A stretch of DNA of 64,000 bases from assembly GCA_009377865.1 (NCBI GenBank), contig WHTH01000009.1, positions 27,757 through 91,756 of the forward strand, written 5' to 3'. This DNA comes from Pseudonocardiaceae bacterium. Its GTDB lineage: Bacteria > Actinomycetota > Actinomycetes > Mycobacteriales > Pseudonocardiaceae. Every line of letters begins with the position of its first letter. The first letter of the stretch is position 1. A model generated the notes under the pieces. It was not told the DNA's origin. It made no database searches and saw nothing but the letters and a program-made list of their open reading frames with translations. This document shows, one piece after another, positions 17,850 through 28,433 of this stretch. The translations under genes and the position numbers were made by a program.

Positions 17850-18612
17850 CGGGCAGCAGCCGCTGCAGCCGGGCGCGGTGCGGGCCGTCGCCGACCATGA
17901 CGAGCCGGATCCCGGGCAGCCCGTCGAGCGCCGCCAGCAGATCGAGCCGCTTCTCCGCGGCGAGCCGGCCGACGGTGCCGACCAGCACCTCGCCGCCCGG
18001 TGCCAGCCGTTCGCGCAGCTCGGCGCACCGGTGGGCGGGGGCGAAGGCGCCGCTGTCCACACCCCTGCGCCACAGCCGCAGCCGCGGAACGCCCTGCGCC
18101 GCCAGCGCGGCGTGCACCGGGCGCGACCGCACGAGGGTCATCCCGGCTGCGCTGTGCAGGTGGCGTACCCACCACGAGGCCACGTGATCGAGGCCCCGCA
18201 GGCCGTAACCGCGGGCGAACCCAGCCAGGTCGGTCTGGAAGACCGCGACCGTGGGGATGCCCCGCTGCCGGGCAGCCCGCAGGCCGGCCGCGCCGAGCAC
18301 CGCGGGCGAGGCGACGTGCACCACGTCGGGACGGTGCGCGGCCAGCAGGCGGCGCATCGTGCGTGGTCCGGCCAGCCCGACCCGGAACGACCGGTAGCCC
18401 GGCAACCCGACCGAGCGCACCCGGTGCACCGGGACGCCGGCGTAGCTGTCCGGTCCCGGGCCGGGCGCGACGATCACCGCGTCGTGCCCGGCCGCGGTGA
18501 CGTGCTCGACGACCCGGCACACCGAGCCGGCCACTCCGTTGACCGCGGGCAGGAACGATTCGGCGACCACGAGCACCCGCAGCGGACGTCCGGTCGGGGC
18601 CGTAACGGGCAC
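17850..18612 (-). pseudogene. GT4 glycosyltransferase, truncated (mannosyltransferase-like)
   Basis: From a possible GTG at 18612 the translation LRVLVVAESFLPAVNGV, SWWVRHLHSAA and VGTVGRLAAEKRLDLL follows the start and middle of GT-B glycosyltransferases of the PimB'/MgtA alpha-mannosyltransferase type. It stops being homologous at GDGPHRARLQRLLPD, about 255 residues in, where the C-terminal nucleotide-sugar-binding part with the EX7E motif should follow (family length near 375 aa). The reading frame instead continues into the VOC fragment. Loss of the donor-binding site predicts no activity. Confidence 0.8.
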
Positions 18613-18714
18613 CAGGCTCGCCCGCACCCGAGCAGCCCGCACCCGACCCACCGCCACGCACACCGCCACCACCGCGGCGACCGCGACCACCGCGACTATG
18701 GTCGCCGCTGACCC

Positions 18715-19053
18715 GTACTCCCGGTAGGCGCCGCGCGAGCAGGTGCTCGGCCCGGGCCCATCGCCGCACCCCGGTCCACCGGCCGACGCGGCCGTCGCGC
18801 AGCGCGGGGCCGTAGCGCCTGCCCACCGCATAGCCGAGCGACTCGCCGGTCAGCTGGCCGAGCACGCTGGCCGCGACGATCGCCAGGTACACCCGGCACC
18901 GTCGACCCGGGTGCCGGCCAGCAGCACGGCGACGTCACCTGGCACGGCCAGACCGACCACCGGGAGCGTCTCGGCCACCTGGACGACTCCCGTGATCACC
19001 GCCACCGTGAGCAGGCCCAGCTCGGCGATCCAGTCCAACACGCTGGTGAGCAC
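18715..19053 (-). pseudogene. DedA-family membrane protein, frameshifted and truncated
   Basis: From GTG 19053 the frame reads VLTSVLDWIAELGLLTVAVI and VVGLAVPGDVAVLLAGTRVD, the DedA N-terminus with its conserved LPVPGE-like segment. Homology then moves to another frame near 18893 (YLAIVAASVLGQLTGESLGY, YAVGRRYGPALRDGRV). The C-terminal half of the usual protein of about 200 aa is absent, and the sequence runs into the glycosyltransferase remnant. DedA proteins are undecaprenyl-phosphate/lipid flippase-like or proton-dependent transporters; this copy should be inactive. Confidence 0.75.
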
Positions 19054-19258
19054 GCGACCAGCATCGGGCGCGCGGGCGATCCGATCACTCCGGACAACCA
19101 CCGAGATCTCCCGGGGGTTACCCCGAGACGGGTGCAGCCGACGCTGAACCCGGACGGTCGCTATGGGTGACGGTGTCCAGCGCGCTCGGCCGGCAGCCCC
19201 GCGATTTCGCCGACTTCGGGCGTGCCACGGCCACCACCGGCGTCTGGGACCTCCAGGA

Positions 19259-19798
19259 TCAGTCGCTCAGCAGGTCGAGCAGCTTGGTGACCGTGTTCCA
19301 GTTGCGGGCCGTGATCCGCACACCGAGGCGGCGCTCCAGCACGTCGGTGGTCAGCTTCGACCTGCCCGCACCGTTGGGGTAGTGGAGATACACCACCCCG
19401 TCGCCGAGTGTGGACTCGTCGGGCCCGAAGCCACCCTGGTCGATCCCGGACAGCCGCTCGGGATCGGGCGCTGCTGACATGAACCCGACGTGCAGGGTCT
19501 TCGGGTCCGCGGTCGCTGCCGGGTACGGGTTGGCGTCGATCGCCGCCGCGAGTTGCGACCCGGTCCGGAGGATGACCGTCACCCCGATCCCGAGATCGCG
19601 CTCGATGCGCTCCTCGATCTCGCGCGCCAACCCGTCGACGTCGTCCCGAGCGTTGCTGAACACCGCGTTGCCGCTGTTCAGGTACGTCGTGACATCGGTG
19701 TGCCCGAGCGAACCCAGCATCGCGCGCAGCTCCGCCATCGGCACCTGCTGCCGGCCACCGACATTGACCCCGCGCAGCAGTGCGACGTAGCTGGTCAT
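19259..19798 (-). CDS. DUF1697 family protein
   Basis: The product is 179 aa. The opening TSYVALLRGVNVGGRQQVPM, TYLNSGNAVFSNA and C-terminal ITARNWNTVTKLLDLL are the DUF1697 signatures; the family is common in actinobacteria and its biochemical role is unknown. The ATG at 19798 overlaps the stop of the WYL regulator by 4 bases, so the two form an operon. The open frame continues upstream, but only as the shadow of that regulator. Confidence 0.9.
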   Translation of the reverse strand: MTSYVALLRGVNVGGRQQVPMAELRAMLGSLGHTDVTTYLNSGNAVFSNARDDVDGLAREIEERIERDLGIGVTVILRTGSQLAAAIDANPYPAATADPKTLHVGFMSAAPDPERLSGIDQGGFGPDESTLGDGVVYLHYPNGAGRSKLTTDVLERRLGVRITARNWNTVTKLLDLLSD

Positions 19799-20757
19799 GC
19801 CGATACTCCCGTGCCGGCGCCCCGATGCAGCCGCTCGGCCAGCGCACGCACCTGATCGGCGAGCACTCGGAGCTCGAGCACCTCGAAGTCGACCCCGAGC
19901 CACGCCACGTGCAGCGCGATCGAGTCCAGCGAGTCCGAGCCCGTGGTCAGCAAGCAGGTGTCTTCGTCCAGCTCGGCGAGTTGCCCGACGGTCGGGGGCA
20001 CCCGCTGCGCGACGACGTCGACCGGTGCATGCAGCAGCACCCGTGCCCGGTAGCGGTAGGGGGCGGTGGACACGGACTCGGACACGTACGTCGCGGCATC
20101 GGGCGGGTCCTGCGGCACGAACCGCTGCCCTGTCGCCGCCGGCTCGGTGATCCGGTCGACGCGGAACGACCGCCAGTCGTCGCGGTCCACATCCCGGGCG
20201 ACGAGATACCAGCGCCGCCCGGTGTGCACCAGCCGGTGTGGCTCCGTCCGGCGTCGGCTGACCGCACCCTCCCGGTCGGTGTAGCCGAACCGCAGCCGCT
20301 CGGCGTCCCGGCACGCGCCGGCGATCACTGCCAGTGCTGCCGCGTCGATGGTCGGCCCGGACCCGGTCAGCGCCACCATGGATGCCTGCACCGCGGCGAC
20401 GCGATGGCGCAGCCGCGACGGCAGCACCTGTTCCAGCTTGGCCAGCGCCCGCACCGACGTCTCCTCGATCCCGGTCACGGTGCCGCCGGCGGCCGTGCGC
20501 AACCCGACGGCGACCGCGACCGCCTCATCGTCGTCGAGCAGCAACGGTGGCAGCGCCGCACCGGCCCCGAGCCGGTACCCACCCGCCACGCCGGGTGTGG
20601 CATCCACCGGATACCCCAGCTCGCGCAGCCGCTCCACGTCGCGGCGCACGGTCCGCGTGGTGACCCGCAGCCGCTCGGCGAGCTCGGCCCCGGCCCACTC
20701 GCGCCGCGACTGCAGCACCGACAGCAACCGCAGCAGCCGGGCCGACGAATCCAGCAC
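19795..20757 (-). CDS. YafY-type HTH/WYL-domain transcriptional regulator
   Basis: The product is 320 aa from the GTG at 20757 (LDSSARLLRLLSVLQ), the usual start of this family; the open frame extends 12 codons further. The HTH_11 domain is at residues 1-60, with LRVTTRTVRRDVERLRELG. A WYL domain at about 135-205 carries RRWYLVARDVDRDDWRSFRV, and a C-terminal WCX-like region follows. Such regulators bind DNA and sense nucleic acid or other ligands. It diverges from the DinB-family gene with 55 bp between starts and is coupled to DUF1697. Confidence 0.85.
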   Translation of the reverse strand: MLDSSARLLRLLSVLQSRREWAGAELAERLRVTTRTVRRDVERLRELGYPVDATPGVAGGYRLGAGAALPPLLLDDDEAVAVAVGLRTAAGGTVTGIEETSVRALAKLEQVLPSRLRHRVAAVQASMVALTGSGPTIDAAALAVIAGACRDAERLRFGYTDREGAVSRRRTEPHRLVHTGRRWYLVARDVDRDDWRSFRVDRITEPAATGQRFVPQDPPDAATYVSESVSTAPYRYRARVLLHAPVDVVAQRVPPTVGQLAELDEDTCLLTTGSDSLDSIALHVAWLGVDFEVLELRVLADQVRALAERLHRGAGTGVSA

Positions 20758-20800
20758 AACCCGAGTCTGCCCGAGGACCGAAACTGTCCGCAATCACCCA

Positions 20801-20806
20801 TACCGT
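20801..20806 (+). promoter_or_regulatory. -10 box of the DinB-family gene (TACCGT)
   Basis: TACCGT ends 6 bases before the ATG at 20813, giving the leaderless spacing seen at many genes of this window. Confidence 0.5.
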
Positions 20807-20812
20807 TGCGCC

Positions 20813-21367
20813 ATGGACGTGAACTGGAACGAAGAACTGGTCGAGCACCTCGACTGGCACTGGCGCAACCAGCTCCACCCCCGCCTCGACGGGCTCGGCG
20901 ACGACGAGTACTTCTGGGAACCGGCCGCCGAGTGCTGGAATGTGCGGCCCCGGGGCGAGAGCATCGCCCCGATCGCGGCCGGGTCGGGCGGCTTCACCGT
21001 CGATTTCGCGACGCCCGAACCCGACCCGCCGCCGGTGACGACGATCGCATGGCGGCTGGCGCACGTCATCGTGGGCGTGCTGGGGATGCGGGTCGCGGCC
21101 CACTTCGGCGGCCCCGCGACCGACTACGGCAGCTTCGCCTACGCCGGCACCGCGGCCGAGGCGCTGTCGCAGCTCGACCAGACCTACGCGGCCTGGATCG
21201 ACGGTGTGCGTGGCCTCGGTGCCGAGGGACTCGCCCGGCCGTGCGGGCCCGCCGAGGGACCGTTCGCCGAGCGGTCGATGGCGACCCTGGTGCTGCACAT
21301 CAACCGCGAGGTCATCCACCACGGCGCCGAGATCGCCCTGCTGCGCGACCTGTACCGGGCCCGTTGA
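20813..21367 (+). CDS. DinB-family (mycothiol-dependent-like) protein
   Basis: The product is 184 aa with the four-helix DinB fold: ELVEHLDWHWRNQLHPRL at the start, TIAWRLAHVIVGVLGMR with the first metal His, and HINREVIHHGAEIALLRDL carrying the C-terminal histidines. Related proteins are mycothiol- or bacillithiol-dependent S-transferases or metal-binding stress proteins. The ATG at 20813 is preceded by TACCGT. It diverges from the WYL regulator, which is a plausible controller. Confidence 0.85.
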   Translation: MDVNWNEELVEHLDWHWRNQLHPRLDGLGDDEYFWEPAAECWNVRPRGESIAPIAAGSGGFTVDFATPEPDPPPVTTIAWRLAHVIVGVLGMRVAAHFGGPATDYGSFAYAGTAAEALSQLDQTYAAWIDGVRGLGAEGLARPCGPAEGPFAERSMATLVLHINREVIHHGAEIALLRDLYRAR

Positions 21368-21435
21368 CACCTGTGCGAGATCGAGAAGGGAGCCCAGCGA
21401 TGGCTATGCCCCCTCCGGGCACCGTTTCGCCACAT

Positions 21436-21933
21436 TCAGCTCGCGGCATCGAGGGCGAAGGAGCCGGTCTTCACGTCTCCGACGCGGTCGTAGCTGAGGA
21501 TAAGGACACCAGTGCTGGTAGTGGACGAGTACACGAGCTTCAGTCCCGCGGGTACGGTCCCATCGGCGAACAGTCGCTTTCCCTGCCCGAGCACAACCGG
21601 GTAGATCATGAGCCGCAACTCGTCCACCAGATCGTGCCGCAGCAGGGTCTGGACCAACCCGGCGCTGCCGTGCACCTGCAGTTCACCGCCGTCGCGCTCC
21701 TTCAGGACGTGAACAGCCTCGACCACGTCACCGCTGATCAGCCGTGCCCCCTCCCAGTCCACCCGATCGAGGCTCCGGGACGCGACGTGCTTCGGCAGCG
21801 TGTTGAGAGCCTCGGCAATCGGATCGTTCTCGGTGGGCACATGCGGCCAGTGGGCGACGAAGATCTCGTAGGTTCCCCGGCCGAGCAGGAAGTCCTCGGC
21901 GCCGGAGAACCACTGGTCCATCTGACGGCCCAT
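21436..21933 (-). pseudogene. RibD/DHFR-like protein, 5'-truncated
   Basis: The remaining 165 codons encode DEDMGRQMDQWF (from just upstream), FLLGRGTYEIFVAHWP, ELQVHGSAGLVQTLLRHDL and LRLMIYPVVLGQGKRLF. This is the YwjB/RibD C-terminal-domain family of NADPH-dependent reductase-like proteins, normally about 190-200 aa. The first 30-40 residues, with the opening beta strand and SLDGV motif, are missing. At about 21940 the sequence changes directly to the 3'-truncated cyclase gene. An internal ATG could still start a shortened protein, so loss of function is likely but not certain. Confidence 0.7.
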
Positions 21934-22440
21934 GTCTTCGTCGGTGAGCCGGCCGGCTATCGCCTCGGGTGTCGTCGATGTTGACGGAGTCGATCCCCAC
22001 CAGGGCCGCTCCGGCCGTCACGAGCATCTCGGCCGCGGGCCCGGTGAGGAAGGGATGGTCGGTGGCGCCGTAGCGCTCGGTACGCCAGTGCACGTCCCAC
22101 CCGGTCCGCAGCAACACTGCATGCCCGGCGAGGCCGGTATCCGGCATGGCCTCGGGCCCGATCGCACCACTGACGTCGACCACGGTAGTGGGCAGGTTGG
22201 CGATGCGGTCCAGGGCTAGCCCGGCCAGGTCGTGACCGTCGGCAAACCGGTGCGCCGGGGTGTCGAGGTAGGTCCGGTGTTGCCGACCATCGTGAGGCTA
22301 CCGATGCTGAACTCGGTACCGGCGTCGTACTGCGACCGGGACTCCTCGAACGACAGGTAACTCCCGATCACCGGTGCAGGCAGGCCGGGGTAGGTGACCA
22401 TCCCGTGCTCGACGATGTGACTCAACTCGAGCATCCGCAT
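21934..22440 (-). pseudogene. Cyclase family (kynurenine formamidase-like), frameshifted and 3'-truncated
   Basis: The frame from ATG 22440 reads MRMLELSHIVEHGMVTYPGL and ends in homology at SLTMVGNTG. After a one-base loss near 22274 the protein continues in another frame as TYLDTPAHRFADGHDLAGL, GLAGHAVLLRTGWDVHW and GAALVGIDSVNIDDTRGD. The last 50 or so residues of the usual 210-aa protein are absent where it meets the RibD-like fragment. These are Mn/Zn-dependent amidohydrolase-like enzymes; this copy should be inactive. Confidence 0.8.
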
Positions 22441-22607
22441 CCGGCAAACGCTAAGAGTTGCCGCTCGACGTCGCGTTCGGCGCGATCGCCCGTCCCGAGC
22501 CGCTAGCACAGCCGCTCGCTCGTTGACGGGCGTCAATGTTACTGCTGCTTTCGTCAACGGGCTATCAAGGTCGTGCCCGACGGTCGCGCACTGCGGTGAG
22601 GTGGTGG

Positions 22608-23540
22608 ATGGGAGCGTCGAAGGCCGCCGATGGTGATCTGGTGGCGCAGGTGCGCTCGTTCAACCGTTTCTACACCCGCGTCATCGGCGTGTTGACCGAC
22701 GGTCTGGTGGGAACGCCGTACTCGCTGACCGAAGCACGGGTGCTGTTCGAGCTCGCGCAGCGCGACACGATCGACAGCTCCGAGCTGCGGCGGCTGCTGG
22801 ACCTCGACGCCGGATACCTGAGCCGAATCCTGGCCGGGTTCGTCGCAGGCGGGCTGGTCGGCCGCGAGCAGTCGGCTGCCGACGCGCGCCACCACGTCGC
22901 CCGGCTGACCGAAACCGGCCGCGCGGCGTTCGCGGTGCTCGATGAGCACCAGATCGAGGCCGTCGAGCAGCTGCTCGCACCCCTCTCGACGCAGCAGCGG
23001 ACGGATCTCGTGTCCGCGATGGGCACTATCCGCCGGGAGCTCGGGGACACGCCGCGCCCGCAGGGCTACGTGCTGCGGCCGCCGGAACCCGGCGAACTCG
23101 GATGGGTGGTGTCCCGGCACGGCGCGGTCTATGCCGCGGAGTACGGCTGGGACGCCAGCTTCGAGGCACTCGTGGCGCGGGTGATCGCCGACTACCTCGA
23201 CGGCCACGACCCGAAACGCGAGGCGGCCTGGATCGCCGAGGTCGACGGCGAACCGGCCGGCAGCGTGTTCTGCGTTGCCGGTGACGCATCCACCGCGAAG
23301 CTGCGGTTGCTGCTGGTCGAACCGTCCGCCCGCGGGATGGGCATCGGAGCGCGGCTGGTCGAGGAGTGCCTGCGGTTCGCCCGCCGCGCGGGCTACTCCC
23401 GGATCACGCTGTGGACCGTCGACGCGCTCACCGGGGCGCGTCGCATCTACGAGCACGCCAGATTCCACCTCGACGAGCAAGCGCCCCACCACAGCTTCGG
23501 CCATGACATCGTCGGGCAAATCTGGTCCCGTGAGCTGTAG
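22608..23540 (+). CDS. MarR-type HTH fused to GNAT acetyltransferase
   Basis: The product is 310 aa in two parts. Residues 1-150 form a winged-helix MarR domain (LTEARVLFELAQRDTIDSSE, LDLDAGYLSRILAGFVAGGL). Residues 160-310 form a GNAT domain with the acetyl-CoA loop VEPSARGMGIGARLVEECLR. This bifunctional architecture is common in actinobacteria and proteobacteria; substrates are usually unknown. ATG 22608 follows a GTGAGGTGG purine-rich stretch. It is intact, unlike the divergent cyclase next to it. Confidence 0.9.
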   Translation: MGASKAADGDLVAQVRSFNRFYTRVIGVLTDGLVGTPYSLTEARVLFELAQRDTIDSSELRRLLDLDAGYLSRILAGFVAGGLVGREQSAADARHHVARLTETGRAAFAVLDEHQIEAVEQLLAPLSTQQRTDLVSAMGTIRRELGDTPRPQGYVLRPPEPGELGWVVSRHGAVYAAEYGWDASFEALVARVIADYLDGHDPKREAAWIAEVDGEPAGSVFCVAGDASTAKLRLLLVEPSARGMGIGARLVEECLRFARRAGYSRITLWTVDALTGARRIYEHARFHLDEQAPHHSFGHDIVGQIWSREL

Positions 23541-23603
23541 GGATACCGACGACGGCATCGTCCTCGCGGCCCGCCTCCACGTCCGCAGCCGCCCGCACGT
23601 GAC

Positions 23604-24137
23604 GTGGCGAAACCGCCGCCGCAGGGGATGTCCAGTGGTGACCAGATGTCAGCCCGCTGCTTGCCAGCCGAGGTGACGCTCGGCGCCGGAGCGCTGGCCG
23701 CCGCCTTCCTGACCGTCTCGGCGCTGCTGGGCGGCGCGCTGGGCGCGGCGCAGATCACCGACAGCCCCGCGACCGTCGGCGCGCTGCGGCAGCTGAGTTT
23801 CCTCCTCGGCGGCGCCGGACACACCGCATTCCTCGGGATGCTGGTCGGAGCGGCCAGCCTGGCAGCGCTGCGGGCCGATGCGCTACCCCGCTGGCTGACC
23901 ACCGCCGGACTGGTCTCCGCGACCGCCTCGATGCTGTCGCTGCTGTCGCTCGTCTTTGCCCCGACGCTGCTATTCATCCCGGTCGGGTGCTTCTCCGCGC
24001 TGCTGGTCATCGCCGCCGCCAGCGTGCTGCTGGCCACCGGCCGGACCGGCCCGGACCGCGTGGGTGGTGTCGGTGCCTCGGTGGCCGGTGGCGTCGGGGT
24101 CATCATCCTCGCATTCGCGATCACCATCGTCATCTAG
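23604..24137 (+). CDS. Hypothetical membrane protein
   Basis: The product is at most 177 aa with four to five hydrophobic segments, at about 30-50, 62-88, 98-118, 122-142 and 155-175. The first 20 residues (MAKPPPQGMSSGDQ) look unrelated to a membrane protein start. The gene may therefore begin at a downstream codon, or may be the 3' part of a larger protein of the DUF4386 type. No catalytic motif was seen. Confidence 0.55.
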   Translation: MAKPPPQGMSSGDQMSARCLPAEVTLGAGALAAAFLTVSALLGGALGAAQITDSPATVGALRQLSFLLGGAGHTAFLGMLVGAASLAALRADALPRWLTTAGLVSATASMLSLLSLVFAPTLLFIPVGCFSALLVIAAASVLLATGRTGPDRVGGVGASVAGGVGVIILAFAITIVI

Positions 24138-24235
24138 ATCAACTCGACCCGCGCAGGCAGGGTGGAAGCCTGGCCCGGCAGACTCGGGGTCCGTACAGCC
24201 GGACGTTGGTTATCGACGAGCAAGGAGACGCGCTG

Positions 24236-24898
24236 ATGGATGCACAGGAGCTGTTTGTCCGGGCGCGGGAGGACCTGTCCGACGTCGAGGAGCAAATCCG
24301 GCACCACCCGTGGCTCGCGGAACTGGAAGCCGGCCGCGTTCCCGCGGCGGCGCTACGCGCCTTCGCCGGCGAACAACTCGCGATCATCCCCAGTGACCTG
24401 CGCAGCTTCGAGACGCTCGCGCAACGGTTCACCGACGAGCCGGCACACGGGTACCTGGAGGGCATGGCCGCCGGGGAGCGCACCGCGCTGCAGGCACTCG
24501 AGCGCTTCGCCACGGCAGCCGGGCTCGGCGATTCGCAGCGCCAGGACTACGAGCCGATCCCCGGCTGCCAGGCCTACCCGTCCTTCGTCGCCCGCCTGGC
24601 CCGTGACGGCACGCCTGCCGAGGTCGCAGGCGCCTTCCTGGTCAACCTCGACGCCTGGGGCGGCTGCTGTGCCCGGATGGCGGCCGCGCTGCCCACGTCA
24701 TACGGGTTCGCCGAGGCCGACTGTGCCTTCTTTGCCCACTTCGCCGGGCCGACCACGGAGTTGAAGCGGGCAAGCGTCGAAGTCCTCGACGCCGGGCTCA
24801 CGCACGGTGTCACCCCGGCAGCCGTTGCCCAGGCTGCCCGACTGCTGCAGGCCTACGAACTGCTGTACTGGGACAGCCTGCCACGGGCGATCAGCTGA
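24236..24898 (+). CDS. TenA/PqqC-like heme-oxygenase-fold protein
   Basis: The product is 220 aa and mostly helical: IRHHPWLAELEAGRVPAAAL, FAGEQLAIIPSDLRSFETLA and YELLYWDSLPRAI at the end. The spacing of the His/Glu/Asp-bearing helices matches the TenA/THI-4/PqqC superfamily (thiaminase II, PQQ synthesis and iron-dependent oxygenases); the particular reaction cannot be named from sequence. AAGGAG at 24222 is well placed for ATG 24236. No thiamine genes are nearby. Confidence 0.75.
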   Translation: MDAQELFVRAREDLSDVEEQIRHHPWLAELEAGRVPAAALRAFAGEQLAIIPSDLRSFETLAQRFTDEPAHGYLEGMAAGERTALQALERFATAAGLGDSQRQDYEPIPGCQAYPSFVARLARDGTPAEVAGAFLVNLDAWGGCCARMAAALPTSYGFAEADCAFFAHFAGPTTELKRASVEVLDAGLTHGVTPAAVAQAARLLQAYELLYWDSLPRAIS

Positions 24899-24902
24899 TG
24901 CG

Positions 24903-25914
24903 TCACGCACGTAACCGGTCGCGGTCATTGGGATCGCTCATCATCAGAGCCTGGTCGTCCGAGTCGGCGTCGGCGTCGGTCCAGGGCGCATCGGTGGGCG
25001 GGTGCTGCAGGTGCCAGCGCACCGACTCCGCGACTCGCTGTGCTGGGTCGCCCCGGTGCCCAGCCGAGGAGTTGCTGAGCTCGGGCGACGGAGACCAGCA
25101 GGTGCTGGGCCGGCGCTGCGGTGAGCGCGAGGTCTGCTGGCAGAGCGCTGTCGGGGACACGGACCAACCGGGCCTCTGATTCAGCGGCATCGAGGATCTG
25201 CTGCAACCAGAAGCCCACCGGTAGCGTCTGGGGTTCGCCGAGGTTGACGGGCAATCCATCCGCTTCCCGGTGGTCCAGAGCGGCGAGGTCGCCCATGGCG
25301 AGGTCGTCGACGTATCCGCGGGTCCACAGCAGGTTCCCGGCGCCGACGGGGATGGTGCTGCGGCCGGCTCGTATCCGGCGCAGCACGATGCCCTCTCTGC
25401 GCTGCCGATCGTGCGGTCCGTAGACCAGCGGCAGGCGCAGGACCACGGCACCACTGGCCAGCCACCGGTCCTCGACGTCGCGTTTACTGTAGTCGTCTGG
25501 GATCTCGGGCAGGTTCATGCCGCGGTAGGGGTAGCGCTCACGCCGCAGCTCCGAGTCTTCGGTCAGGGGAACGGGTGCGTCACATCACCCGGCCAGCAGC
25601 GCGGCGTGCGCCTGGTAAACGTCCTGGCTGGACAGTACGACGGTGGGGACTTCCGGCAGCACCGGCAGCACCGCATCGACATCCGCTGCGGTCATCGCGC
25701 AGGTGTCGACCACAGCCTCGGGAGCGAACTCCCGGATCTCTTGTTGATGCTGCGCGAGGTCGCGGCGGTCGGTGCGCAGGTGACCCATCGGTACCCAGCC
25801 CGAGGGCTCGCTACGGCTGCGGTGAGCGAGGAGGACCTCGTCGCCGCGCTCATGCAACCGCTCGACCACGCGCCGATCCAAGAACAGCGTTCCGCCGATG
25901 ACCAGGACACGCAC
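24903..25914 (-). pseudogene. NAD-dependent epimerase/dehydratase, nonsense and frameshift
   Basis: From GTG 25914 the frame reads VRVLVIGGTLFLDRRVVERL and VVLSSQDVYQAHAALLAG, then an in-frame TGA at 25585. The same frame continues with RYPYRGMNLPEIPDDYSKRD, GAVVLRLPLVYGPHD and RGYVDDLAMGDLAAL, then shifts near 25056 to GDPAQRVAESVRWHL. This is an atypical extended-SDR epimerase (usual length near 320 aa) in which the Tyr-Lys active-site region is retained but translation is interrupted twice. The substrate is unknown. Confidence 0.85.
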
Positions 25915-26058
25915 ACCGCGACCGTCACATGCGCGCCGTGCAGTCACCAGTCGTGTTCGCCGACAGGAGAGAGCACGCTTTCCCTCGCGTGTGCCCACAT
26001 GGAGGATCTCACGGTGCTGCGCTGCGCGACTGCCGACGCGGTGCACCGATTCGCTCGG

Positions 26059-26637
26059 TCATCCGATGATGGTTGCCGGGCGTGACCGTAGCCACGCCAG
26101 GACCTGCTGGGCATGTTCGTTCGGTGGGAAGATCGGATAGAAAGCGTGCTCGATCAGGCCGTTGTGGATCACCAGGGTGAGTCGCTTGTAGAGCGTCCGC
26201 CCGTCGACTCGGAAGGTTGGCAGGTTCAGCCGCTCCGCCAGGATCAGCTCGGTGTCGGAGAGCATCTCGAAGGGCAGCCGAAGGCGGTCGACGACCTCCC
26301 GTTGGTAGGCGCAGTCCTGGCTGGACAACCCGAACACCGCGGACGCGCCGGCGTCGAACAGGTCGTCGTGGTGGTCGCGGAAGTCGCACGCCTCGGTGGT
26401 GCAGCCGCGCGCGCCGGGGATGGCGTCCCAGCCCTCCGGGAGGTCGACGTCGGGTCTGCCGGTCAACGAGTAGAGGTAGAGGACGGTCCGGCCCGGCGCC
26501 AAGTCGTGCAGCACTACGGTCCGGCCGGCTGTGCTCGGCAGGCTCAGGTGCGGGGCCGGGTGCCCGGCGAGGTCGTCTGCGGCACCGTCATCCTCGGGTA
26601 CGGGCAGGTCGGCGGGGAGCTGGTTCACGTCCGTCAT
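26059..26637 (-). CDS. Peroxiredoxin (AhpC/TSA family)
   Basis: The product is 192 aa. The thioredoxin-fold peroxiredoxin domain carries the peroxidatic cysteine in GARGCTTEACDFRDHH, followed by VFGLSSQDCAYQREVV with a possible resolving Cys, and DTELILAERLNLPTF. These enzymes reduce hydroperoxides. The ATG at 26637 was chosen at the start of family-like sequence; the open frame continues upstream but as shadow of other sequence. It is intact. Confidence 0.85.
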   Translation of the reverse strand: MTDVNQLPADLPVPEDDGAADDLAGHPAPHLSLPSTAGRTVVLHDLAPGRTVLYLYSLTGRPDVDLPEGWDAIPGARGCTTEACDFRDHHDDLFDAGASAVFGLSSQDCAYQREVVDRLRLPFEMLSDTELILAERLNLPTFRVDGRTLYKRLTLVIHNGLIEHAFYPIFPPNEHAQQVLAWLRSRPATIIG

Positions 26638-26747
26638 GATCGTCCTATCGTCAGGTGCTGGGACTGCACTGGTGCGATACGCCGGCTCGCGCAGCTGGGT
26701 GACCAGCACGACCCGCTTGGCGAGGGCCTCGATCCGGTCAAGATCAC

Positions 26748-28322
<1,575 letters not shown>

Positions 28323-28433
28323 GTGTTCGAGTCTACCTCATCGCCACGCGAATCGCCACAACCCAGCCGGCTCGGCGATTCCCGCTACCTCAACCACAAG
28401 CGCCGGGGCGACTCCGGGCGCGGACGCCTGACG

